NCBI GenBank assembly: GCA_945870155.1
Contig: CAMBSB010000006.1
Location: forward strand, 1-64,000
Length of the DNA stretch: 64,000 nt
Origin: Paludibacter jiangxiensis
GTDB taxonomy: Bacteria; Bacteroidota; Bacteroidia; Bacteroidales; Paludibacteraceae
Direction: 5' to 3'
The notes beneath the pieces were generated by a model, which was not told where the DNA came from, searched no databases, and saw only the letters and a program-made list of their open reading frames with translations. The translations under genes were made by a program, and so were the position numbers. Shown here piece after piece: positions 8,210-16,038 of this stretch; the first letter of the stretch is position 1, and every line of letters starts with the position of its first letter.

Positions 8210-11200
8210 TTAAAGCTTATTTATTTTTTGTTCGTTTTTATATGCAAAATAAATCAGCAAAATAATGCCTATAATGATTAAATACAATACTGTCGGAATG
8301 GGCGGAGGTGTTCCCTGGCCATAAGAATGCATTCCTGAAAGATAATAATTAACACCTAAAAATGTCATAATAACTGAGCTAAATGCAATCATAGCTGCCG
8401 TATTAAAAACCAATAAATTATTGGTTTTAGGAATCTTACGTAAGTGCAAAATAATTGAATAAACTAAAATACTTACTAAGGCCCAAGTTTCTTTGGAGTC
8501 CCAGCCCCAGTATCGTCCCCACGATTCGTTGGCCCAAACACCACCAAGAAAAGTACCCACTGTGAGCATAAACAGACCAATTATAAGCGAAAGTTCAATT
8601 ATATAGCTAAATTCCTGAATGTTATCATTAATTTTCAAGGCGTTTTTTGTTGTACGAGCTATCATCAAACACAAGTTAAAAAACGACAACATGGCAGCAG
8701 TTGCTAAAAAACCATAGCTGGAAGTAATTACAGCAACATGAACAACGAGCCAATAAGATTTTAACACCGGAACAAGATTTGTTATTTCAGGATTCATCCA
8801 ACTCATTCCGGCAACTGACAAGGCTATAGCTGCCAGTAATGATGTAATGGCAAGTGTAATAGGATTTTGACCTGCAAATACTAATCCGGCTAAAGCTGTT
8901 CCCCAACCTACAAAAATCATGGCTTCATAGCCATTGCTCCACGGGGCATGACCAGAAATATACCACCGAAGTGCCAAACCAGCCGTATAAACCAAAAACA
9001 TAAATGCCAGTGGATAAATACTCTTATCCAGGTATTTATCAATTTTCGGGTTGAATTTTAAAATATTGAAAACATGCAAGGAAATTAGTATAATTCCTAT
9101 CAAACCATACAAAATGGCTAAGGTGAGAAATATACTTAAATTGTTATAAATCACCTCTAATTTTACTCGGTTTTTATCAGGAAGCTGGCTACCGCCATTA
9201 ATTTGTTGGTAATTTTTCAAACTGAGTAAAACATTATTTGCATCAGTCCAGTTTCCGGTTTTTTCTGCCTGAACAACAGCTGAAAAGTAGCTATTAATCA
9301 AATTTTCCGGATTAATCGCTTTTGGTTCTGACATGGCTGCACTTAATCCACTCATCATGCCATTTTCCATTGCAGACATATTATTATTCATCATTCCGGA
9401 TTTCGATTCAGTTTCAGCCATCATTTTATTTGATGCAGCATCAAGCTTTCCTGCTTTTCCACTTTTACCGGTTACGGGGCATTTATCATCGGAATTTACA
9501 GTCATTCCTGTTTTTCCTGACATTGGATTACTCGCGCTGCCATCCATTTCGGGCATAACTTCATTGGATGCCGATTGTTGTGTGAAATCTACAGCAGAAA
9601 TCCACTTGTCGGTATCATGTCCACTAACAGGAAAAATTGTGAGCATATTTCCATTAAAAATAGCATTAACAATATTAACTCTTTCGTCAACATTAATAAT
9701 TTCTTTTTCGTATTGATTACGCATCGAAGGATCCTTTTGATAGATAGCATCAACTTTATCGGCAAGCCTATACAAGCCTTCATTATTCATGTCGAAAAGT
9801 TGAGTGAATGATACAAAATCTTTTTCAGCTCCCAATTCTTTTGCCAATCCTTCGTGTGCGATTTTAATAATTGGCTCATTTTGCCAGTATTCCGGGTTGG
9901 TACACATCCCTAATAAAACTTCCAAAGATGACTGACTTTTATAAGTCGTTTTCTTTGATATTTTGCGAATCAAATCGGAGGCATAAGTACTAATAGGCTC
10001 AACTCTACCTTGAGCACCATCTTGAATTAACAAGCTGCTTAATGCCTTAATATGAGCTTCTTTGCTAGTATTCGTAGCAGCAGAAATTGAAACCGAACCG
10101 GCCAACAAACCAACCAAAACCAACATTTTGGCTAATTTGCGTTTCTTTTGCATTTCATTGCTTAGTTTTATTACAGTATAGAAACGGCTGTTTTTATTAA
10201 ATAATGTTAGAACCATACCAATTAGCATTAAAAGATATCCAAAGTAAGTAATCATAGTACCCCAATAATCTTTATTAACCGACAATATAGTTCCTTGTTC
10301 ATCATTGTCATACGACGATTGAAAGAAACGATAACCACGATAATTAAGAATATTATTCATGTAAATACGAAATGGAGTCACTTTTTTAGTTTCGTTATCT
10401 GTTAAAGTAATTTCACTTGCATAGGACGATGGGCTATTTGATCCAGGATAACGATCGAGTTGGAAATCGCGCAATGTTATACTAAAAGGTAGTTTTTGAG
10501 GTAAATTACCATAAACAACACTTACTTTAATGTCATTAAGCAAACAAGTTCCAATATTTGAACTTTCGTTTTCGTCAACCAACAAATTTAGCTTTTTTGA
10601 AATACTTCCATCACTCACATTAAAAATCAGGGCATTTTTTGGTTGAATCGTAACACTCATCTTGTTTAAATCAGGCATTGACTGAGTTAAACTCTTTACG
10701 GAGTTTGGTAAGAATTTTTTAAGTACAAAAACGAGATGCTCACTTTTGTAAATTGTTTTTACTTCGGCTGGAGTAAAAGTACCTATTGGTATAATAGATT
10801 CGGTACCCTGCATCATCGACATTTTTACCACAGGAGTATTGGCTTGCATTAAAAGCTGTTCACCATCCATAGTGAAATTTATATCAGCTTTGACAGTGGA
10901 GTCGGAAAATGCAAAAATTAAATTATTGCTTTCACTACTTTCGCCATCCATAAGTATGATTTCCTGACCTTGGTTATTCTCATTCATCACAAAAATAATG
11001 AACCCAGGTTTACCTTGCTCATCAGCCTCCAGGCTTTCTATTGCGTTAGGAAGAAATAGTTCAGTTTCGACAGTTAAAGTTTTCCCTGCAATTTCAAGTT
11101 TTTGTGAAAATTCATTTGATTCGGTTTGACCAAATTTTACTTCCTCGTTTTTTTCAACTTTCTGACCATTTAATTCGGCCATAATTTTCACAGAACTTAT

Positions 11201-11554
11201 TTGTGAAGAAATTTCATTGCTGGTTTCACCTTCGCGTATATGCATAATTCCTTCTGAACCAAAATATCGTGTAATACCTGCACCAACTAAAATTATTATA
11301 AATGCAATATGAAAAAGCAAAATACTAAACTTTCGAATATTCAATATTTCGTATCTTACTATACTTCCAATTAAATTTATAATAAGTAAAAAAAGTAAAG
11401 CTTCGAACCAAAATGCATTATAAACCAATTCTCTGGCCATTTCTGTACTTTCGTTACTTTCTATAAATGTAGCATAAGCAATACCTATGGCAAATATTGT
11501 TAACAATACCACGCTACTTAACATGGAGAAAAGTACATCATTTAGTTTTTTCAT
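8210..11554 (-). CDS. ccsBA: Fused ResB-CcsA cytochrome c biogenesis protein (CcsBA, System II)
   Basis: The product of 1114 residues combines an N-terminal ResB/CcsB half (several membrane helices and a large periplasmic domain) with a C-terminal CcsA half carrying the tryptophan-rich WWD haem-handling motif (SWGRYWGWDSKETW). CcsBA moves haem across the membrane and attaches it to CXXCH motifs. A GTG nine codons upstream (11581) is possible, but the ATG at 11554 followed by MKKL is preferred. Between the halves lies an insert at about residues 667-745 with about 13 methionines, low complexity and one Cys-Pro (C692-P693, in KCPVTGK). Fused CcsBA proteins of this phylum are long, but I do not know this insert as standard. 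Its place beside genes needing 33 covalent haems suggests dedicated or at least linked maturation. The gene starts 87 nt beyond the DUF2271 gene. Confidence 0.93.
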   Translation of the reverse strand: MKKLNDVLFSMLSSVVLLTIFAIGIAYATFIESNESTEMARELVYNAFWFEALLFLLIINLIGSIVRYEILNIRKFSILLFHIAFIIILVGAGITRYFGSEGIMHIREGETSNEISSQISSVKIMAELNGQKVEKNEEVKFGQTESNEFSQKLEIAGKTLTVETELFLPNAIESLEADEQGKPGFIIFVMNENNQGQEIILMDGESSESNNLIFAFSDSTVKADINFTMDGEQLLMQANTPVVKMSMMQGTESIIPIGTFTPAEVKTIYKSEHLVFVLKKFLPNSVKSLTQSMPDLNKMSVTIQPKNALIFNVSDGSISKKLNLLVDENESSNIGTCLLNDIKVSVVYGNLPQKLPFSITLRDFQLDRYPGSNSPSSYASEITLTDNETKKVTPFRIYMNNILNYRGYRFFQSSYDNDEQGTILSVNKDYWGTMITYFGYLLMLIGMVLTLFNKNSRFYTVIKLSNEMQKKRKLAKMLVLVGLLAGSVSISAATNTSKEAHIKALSSLLIQDGAQGRVEPISTYASDLIRKISKKTTYKSQSSLEVLLGMCTNPEYWQNEPIIKIAHEGLAKELGAEKDFVSFTQLFDMNNEGLYRLADKVDAIYQKDPSMRNQYEKEIINVDERVNIVNAIFNGNMLTIFPVSGHDTDKWISAVDFTQQSASNEVMPEMDGSASNPMSGKTGMTVNSDDKCPVTGKSGKAGKLDAASNKMMAETESKSGMMNNNMSAMENGMMSGLSAAMSEPKAINPENLINSYFSAVVQAEKTGNWTDANNVLLSLKNYQQINGGSQLPDKNRVKLEVIYNNLSIFLTLAILYGLIGIILISLHVFNILKFNPKIDKYLDKSIYPLAFMFLVYTAGLALRWYISGHAPWSNGYEAMIFVGWGTALAGLVFAGQNPITLAITSLLAAIALSVAGMSWMNPEITNLVPVLKSYWLVVHVAVITSSYGFLATAAMLSFFNLCLMIARTTKNALKINDNIQEFSYIIELSLIIGLFMLTVGTFLGGVWANESWGRYWGWDSKETWALVSILVYSIILHLRKIPKTNNLLVFNTAAMIAFSSVIMTFLGVNYYLSGMHSYGQGTPPPIPTVLYLIIIGIILLIYFAYKNEQKINKL

Positions 11555-11641
11555 ATTACACGTTTTATAAAAAAACTCCACCTAACAATCTAATAATTAA
11601 TGTGGAATTTATGAGAAATATTTTGATTTAAAAATTAAAAA

Positions 11642-12175
11642 TCAATTTGGCGTCCATTTTAGCGATCCAATTGAAATACCTGATTTTGCAGCAGGTGTTT
11701 GCATATCAACTACTGTACCCTTGTTAAATGTAAAACTTACAAACTTGCCAGTTCCATTGTTTTCAGTAAATTCAATGCACAATTTATAAATACCATCGCC
11801 AACATCATTTCCACTTTTATCCTTACCATTCCAAGTACAATTACTAGTCCCATGTTTGGATAAAGTTGCTCCAGTTATGGCATCTGTCGTATTTCCCGAA
11901 GAATTTGATTTATACCAATTAGTTAGATATTGTTTTCGAGAAGCAGCATTTACCTGTAGTGATTTCACAAAAGTTCCTGTACTGCTTTCAATCCAAATAG
12001 CCAACACGTGCGATGGTGCATATTGACCGTTGTAAGTACTTGTTGTAGCAGAGACTACTAATGAACCGGGAGTTTTAACTGAATTTGTAATAGGGTCTTC
12101 AGTACAGGATGGTAAAATTAATAAGAAAATAAAACCCAAAATTAGCAAGAATAAATTTTTGTTTGTAGCTTTCAT
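11642..12175 (-). CDS. DUF2271 lipoprotein with a predicted covalent-FMN site
   Basis: The product of 177 residues has a lipoprotein signal: MKATNKN, a hydrophobic core, and Cys24 in LPSC. The rest matches the DUF2271 pattern (HVLAIWIES, then a Tyr/Trp region, then WNGKDKSGNDVGDGIYKL). At residues 98-106 it contains D-A-I-T-G-A-T-L-S, which fits the ApbE flavinylation motif D-x-x-[ST]-G-A-[ST]-x-[ST] of NqrC/RnfG-type proteins; T104 would carry FMN by a phosphoester bond. Family knowledge: DUF2271 proteins are periplasmic and, as I recall, occur near flavin-transfer and PepSY genes. No apbE lies in the window. The gene is the first of the minus-strand redox run, so the product could be a flavin-bearing electron carrier. 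The motif is seen; flavinylation is inferred. Confidence 0.85.
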   Translation of the reverse strand: MKATNKNLFLLILGFIFLLILPSCTEDPITNSVKTPGSLVVSATTSTYNGQYAPSHVLAIWIESSTGTFVKSLQVNAASRKQYLTNWYKSNSSGNTTDAITGATLSKHGTSNCTWNGKDKSGNDVGDGIYKLCIEFTENNGTGKFVSFTFNKGTVVDMQTPAAKSGISIGSLKWTPN

Positions 12176-12424
12176 AATAAATTTTTGTTTGAATAATTTA
12201 CAAAATAACTCCTAAAGACCTAAGTTTATTGTAATCATTATAATTTTAGAGTTATTTTTAATTAGAATTAACCCTGCAAATCCATTTTTAAAATGATTAA
12301 AATTAAATCAAAAGCTTGATTTTAAAAATATAAAAGTAAATTATTCAATGTAAAATACAATAAAACAAACACTTAATTTTTGGTTCACAAAAATAATTAG
12401 TATCATTAAAATCGTTTGTTTTCG

Positions 12425-12432
12425 CAAAGATA
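12425..12432 (-). promoter_or_regulatory. Candidate promoter -7 element for the redox locus
   Basis: The minus strand reads TATCTTTG followed by C, a full match to TAnnTTTG, about 250 nt upstream of the DUF2271 start. No well-spaced TTG precedes it. The divergent gap 12176-12554 otherwise shows only A/T-rich sequence and the lptB promoter. Confidence 0.4.
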
Positions 12433-12505
12433 GAAACAAAAATTCAATAGCAGAAATATTGATATAATTGAGATAAATCATAGGTAAATGAAAATTTTAA
12501 ACAGT

Positions 12506-12537
12506 TTTGAAATTCATAATAAAAAATGTACTTTTGC
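12506..12537 (+). promoter_or_regulatory. Promoter of lptB
   Basis: TTTG (12506-12509), 19 nt, then TACTTTTG (12529-12536): both elements of the Bacteroidota promoter. The expected transcript begins just before the ATG at 12555, so a translation start at 12507 is ruled out. Confidence 0.7.
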
Positions 12538-12554
12538 GAATCAAATTGAAGAAT

Positions 12555-13307
12555 ATGGAAAATGAAGGAATGATACTTCGTACGGAGCATCTTTTTAAGA
12601 AATATGGCAAACGTACTGTAGTTAATGATGTATCAATTAATGTAAAACAAGGCGAAATTGTAGGTTTACTAGGGCCAAACGGTGCCGGAAAAACAACAAC
12701 ATTTTATATGACTACCGGACTGGTAACGCCTAATTCGGGGAAAATATTTTTAAACGATGTGGATATTACAAAATATCCCGTTTATAAACGTGCTCAAAGC
12801 GGTATAGGTTACCTGGCTCAGGAGTCTTCGGTTTTTCGGAAAATGACTGTCGAAGATAATATTATTGCAGTTTTGGAAATGACAAAGTTTAGTAAAGAAT
12901 ATCAAAAAGAAAAACTCGAAACCCTGATTTCGGAGTTTAACCTTGAAAATGTTCGTAAAAACATTGGCGATAGATTATCAGGTGGAGAACGCAGACGCAC
13001 TGAAATAGCTCGTTGTTTGGCCATCGAACCACGTTTTATTATGCTTGATGAACCATTTGCCGGTGTCGATCCTATTGCAGTTCAGGACATTCAGGATATA
13101 GTTTGGAAATTAAAGGACAAGAATATTGGAATTCTTATAACTGACCACAATGTGGATGAAACTTTAACCATAACTGATAGAGCCTATTTACTTTTTGAAG
13201 GTAAAATTCTGTTTAAAGGTACTTCACAAGAATTAGCCGACAATCCTGTTGTGCGTGAAAAATACCTGGGTAGAGATTTTAAATTGAAAGAAAAAACCAG
13301 AATATAA
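12555..13307 (+). CDS. lptB: LPS export ABC transporter ATP-binding protein LptB
   Basis: The protein of 250 residues matches LptB along its length. It has Walker [14 protein letters not shown], the Q-loop region [13 protein letters not shown], signature [13 protein letters not shown], Walker [15 protein letters not shown], and the H-loop ITDHNV. LptB drives extraction of lipopolysaccharide from the inner membrane with LptF/LptG, which are not in the window. A further in-frame ATG at 12570 (MILRTE) is an alternative start close to that of other LptB proteins. The promoter at 12506-12537 lies immediately upstream, so the gene appears to be monocistronic or to lead a short unit. No terminator is obvious after it; a T/G-rich repeat block follows. 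Confidence 0.96.
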   Translation: MENEGMILRTEHLFKKYGKRTVVNDVSINVKQGEIVGLLGPNGAGKTTTFYMTTGLVTPNSGKIFLNDVDITKYPVYKRAQSGIGYLAQESSVFRKMTVEDNIIAVLEMTKFSKEYQKEKLETLISEFNLENVRKNIGDRLSGGERRRTEIARCLAIEPRFIMLDEPFAGVDPIAVQDIQDIVWKLKDKNIGILITDHNVDETLTITDRAYLLFEGKILFKGTSQELADNPVVREKYLGRDFKLKEKTRI

Positions 13308-13317
13308 TAGTTTTTTC

Positions 13318-13540
13318 GTTTAGTGTTTCAGGTTTCGTGTTCGGGATGATTTAGTTCCGAGTTTGTCAAGTTTTGATTTAATGATTTGAGGGTTTGAAGA
13401 TTTGAGGGTTTGAAGATTTTAAAATTTGATGTTTAAATTGCTGTAATTTAATCTTTTGTCTTTGTTCTTTGATCTTTGATCTTAAAATCTTGGCTATTTA
13501 ATCTTTGTTCTTTGATCTTTGTTCTTTGTTCTAAATAAAA
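13318..13540 (+). repeat. T/G-rich near-tandem intergenic repeat block A
   Basis: The spacer contains imperfect direct repeats of several short units: GATTTGAGGGTTTGAA (twice around 13382-13415) and many copies of CTTTGTTCTTTG/CTTTGATCTTTG (13455-13533). A phrase like TTCGGGATGA at 13340 also occurs in the block near 60.16 kb, in the same order relative to the TTTG units. No gene is visible. The block runs up to the GNAT start codon. Confidence 0.7.
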
Positions 13541-13545
13541 AAAAT

Positions 13546-14094
13546 ATGCCCGATAATTCTTATATTGTTGATAATCAGATTTTATTAAAAGAATTAAGTC
13601 AGCAAGAAGTTGCTCCTATCTTTAATATAATTGATGCTGAAAGAGAATATTTAGGCAAATGGCTACCATTTGTTGAATATACTTTGGAAATTACAGACAC
13701 ACAAAACTTTATCGAAAGTTTAGAAATTTCAGAAACGAAGGATTTTACTTTTGCTATTTACTTTGAAGATAAATTTGTGGGACTTGTTGGATTAAAAGAT
13801 CCGGATTATGACAATAAAAAAGTAGAAATTGGCTACTGGTTATCAGAAAGTTACCAACACAAAGGAATAGTTACCCGTTCGTGCAAAAAATTGATTGATA
13901 TAGCTTTCAATAAATTGGAAATGAATAGGATACAAATAAAAGTTGCCACTGAAAATTTAAAAAGTCAACAAGTAGCTGTAAGATTAGGTTTTAAATATGA
14001 AGGCATTGAACGTGAAGGTGAGCTTCATAAATGTGGTTTTCTTGATTTGAATGTTTACAGTTTATTGAGAAATGAATTTACAGTTAACAATTGA
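13546..14094 (+). CDS. GNAT-family N-acetyltransferase (RimJ/RimL-like)
   Basis: The protein of 182 residues has the GNAT_3/RimL pattern: an N-terminal segment with EYLGKWLPFVE, a central strand pair ending FVGLVGLKD, the acetyl-CoA region IGYWLSESYQHKGIVTRSCKKLIDIAF, and a C-terminal VRLGFKYEGIEREGE. RimJ/RimL relatives acetylate N-terminal or small-molecule amino groups; the substrate here cannot be told. The ATG at 13546 is chosen because a TTG nine codons upstream lies inside the repeat block. The gene is flanked by repeats upstream and by a strong hairpin terminator 20 nt downstream, so it is a single-gene unit. Confidence 0.9.
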   Translation: MPDNSYIVDNQILLKELSQQEVAPIFNIIDAEREYLGKWLPFVEYTLEITDTQNFIESLEISETKDFTFAIYFEDKFVGLVGLKDPDYDNKKVEIGYWLSESYQHKGIVTRSCKKLIDIAFNKLEMNRIQIKVATENLKSQQVAVRLGFKYEGIEREGELHKCGFLDLNVYSLLRNEFTVNN

Positions 14095-14114
14095 TAGTTG
14101 AAAATTAATACAAC

Positions 14115-14152
14115 AAAAAATCCCTGAATCATAATGATTTAGGGATTTTTCT
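14115..14152. terminator. Bidirectional intrinsic terminator
   Basis: An A-run, ATCCCT-AATCAT, a short loop, and ATGATTTAGGGAT followed by a T-run form a hairpin. It lies between the convergent GNAT and gdhA genes and has A/T tracts on both sides. Confidence 0.8.
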
Positions 14153-14219
14153 TTAAAAAAATGAACAGAATTGCAAAATACAGGTTAAAAAAATGTGTGT
14201 TTTTAATTTAAATTTAGAA

Positions 14220-15554
14220 CTAAATAATTCCTTGTGCTAACATTGATTTGGCAACTTTAAGGAAACCGGCAATGTTAGCCCCTTTCATATAATTGATATA
14301 TCCATCCGATTGACGGCCATATTTTACACATTGTGCATGAATTTCACTCATAATCTGGTGCAATTTGGCATCAACTTCGGCGGCTGTCCACGAAATATGC
14401 ATGGCATTTTGTGTCATTTCAAGTCCCGAAGTAGCAACTCCACCTGCATTCACTGCCTTGCCCGGACCGTACATAATTTTATGTTCTATCAAAAGTTCAA
14501 TTGCTTCGGGCGTACATCCCATATTCGAAATTTCGCCTACACAGATTACTCCATTGGCTATCAATTTTTTAGCATCTTCTTCGTTCAGCTCGTTTTGAGT
14601 GGCACATGGCAATGCAATATCCACTTTTACTTCCCAAGGACGCGTATTTGGAACAAAAACAGCTCCATATTTTTCAGCATAAGGCGAAACTATGTCATTA
14701 CAGGTGGCACGAAGTTCAAGCAAATACTCAATTTTTTCACCTGAAATTCCGGCTTCATCATAAATATAACCATCAGGACCTGAAATCGTTACAACTTTAG
14801 CACCCATTTCTGTTGCTTTTATAGCAGCACCCCAAGCAACATTCCCAAATCCTGACAAAGCTATCGTTTTACCTTGAATACTTGTGCCGGCAGTTTCCAA
14901 CATTTGTTTTACGAAGTACAATCCACCAAATCCAGTTGCTTCAGGACGTATTAACGAACCGCCAAATTCAAGATTTTTGCCCGTAAGTACACCTGTATTT
15001 TCGCGTGCCAATTTACGATACATTCCATATAAATATGCAATTTCTCGTCCACCCACACCAATATCACCGGCAGGAATATCTGTCTCAGGGCCAATATGTT
15101 GCCAAAGTTCAAGCATAAAAGCTTGACAAAATCGCATAACTTCAGCATCCGATTTCCCACGTGGATTAAAATCTGATCCACCTTTTCCACCGCCCATTGG
15201 AAGTGTTGTAAGTGCATTTTTGAAAATTTGTTCAAATCCCAGGAATTTTAAAATCGAAAGATTAACTGAGGGGTGAAACCTTAATCCGCCTTTATAAGGT
15301 CCGATGGCATTGTTGAATTGAACTCTGTAACCTAAATTTACCTGAACATCACCTTTATCGTCCACCCATGGCACTTTAAATGTGAAAATTCTGTCCGGTT
15401 CCACCAGACGTTCGGCAATTTTTACTTTTTCGAACTCAGGATGATCATTGTATACATCCTCAATAGTTACGAGGACCTCTTTTACTGCTTGTAAATACTC
15501 ATTTTCACCCGGATGTTTAGCTTCTAGTTGTTGGATTAATTTTTCAATATTCAT
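14220..15554 (-). CDS. gdhA: NADP-type glutamate dehydrogenase
   Basis: The product of 444 residues aligns with hexameric bacterial GdhA (E. coli 447 residues). Visible landmarks: the substrate region YKGGLRFHPSVN, the glycine-rich PMGGGKGGSDFNP with the catalytic lysines, IPAGDIGVGGREI, and the nucleotide-binding ALSGFGNVAWGAA. The length and these motifs favour the NADP(H)-dependent, ammonium-assimilating form; the cofactor preference is family knowledge, not proven here. The reaction is 2-oxoglutarate + NH4+ + NADPH to glutamate. It is transcribed alone, away from a 484-nt divergent gap and towards the terminator at 14115-14152. I found no convincing promoter element for it. Confidence 0.97.
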   Translation of the reverse strand: MNIEKLIQQLEAKHPGENEYLQAVKEVLVTIEDVYNDHPEFEKVKIAERLVEPDRIFTFKVPWVDDKGDVQVNLGYRVQFNNAIGPYKGGLRFHPSVNLSILKFLGFEQIFKNALTTLPMGGGKGGSDFNPRGKSDAEVMRFCQAFMLELWQHIGPETDIPAGDIGVGGREIAYLYGMYRKLARENTGVLTGKNLEFGGSLIRPEATGFGGLYFVKQMLETAGTSIQGKTIALSGFGNVAWGAAIKATEMGAKVVTISGPDGYIYDEAGISGEKIEYLLELRATCNDIVSPYAEKYGAVFVPNTRPWEVKVDIALPCATQNELNEEDAKKLIANGVICVGEISNMGCTPEAIELLIEHKIMYGPGKAVNAGGVATSGLEMTQNAMHISWTAAEVDAKLHQIMSEIHAQCVKYGRQSDGYINYMKGANIAGFLKVAKSMLAQGII

Positions 15555-16038
15555 TTTATTAGATATTTAATGTAATACTTATATAGATTTTAAATGAAAT
15601 TTATTTTATAATATTCAAAATTTTGTCGATATTGTTGTCAATTATTCAATTAATTAACATTATAAAGGCGTATTCATAGAATTTTATATCAATTTTATTA
15701 TGACAATTATATCATTTTGATAGTTATATCGAATTTAATAAGCAATAAAACAATTCAAACGAACTAATAATCAGTATTTAAACCCATTTTTACTGTCATT
15801 TTGATTATAGTGCAAGTTTAATGCTTTTATTTGTTATAATCAAACTTTTTGATGTATTTTTGAGAAATAATTTTTAAAGATAATAAATCTATTGCAATTA
15901 TTCATGTTTATCTCAAAAAAATGAGTATAAATTGGTCATAAACCAATTCACAATATAAAACAAGAAAAAATCAAAAAATAATTTTTCTATTATACTTGAT
16001 ATGAATATCAATATCTTAATCTGAACAACATTAAATTT
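15555..16038. other. Divergent intergenic region gdhA / PEP-synthase-like gene
   Basis: This gap of 484 nt is strongly A/T-rich and contains no ORF I trust and no RNA gene I recognise. The only clear element is the plus-strand promoter at 15830-15862. Confidence 0.6.
15830..15862 (+). promoter_or_regulatory. Promoter of the PEP-synthase-like gene
   Basis: TTTG (15830-15833), 21 nt, then TATTTTTG (15855-15862) fit the Bacteroidota promoter. The implied leader before the ATG at 16039 is about 170 nt. Confidence 0.6.

Noticed and set aside
9322-9811. Plus-strand frames of 64-127 codons over the Met-rich part of ccsBA
   Set aside because: They arise from the low-complexity ATG-rich segment read in reverse; no sensible protein.
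13380-13540. Possible CRISPR array
   Set aside because: Units are short, imperfect and without unique spacers; no cas genes are near.
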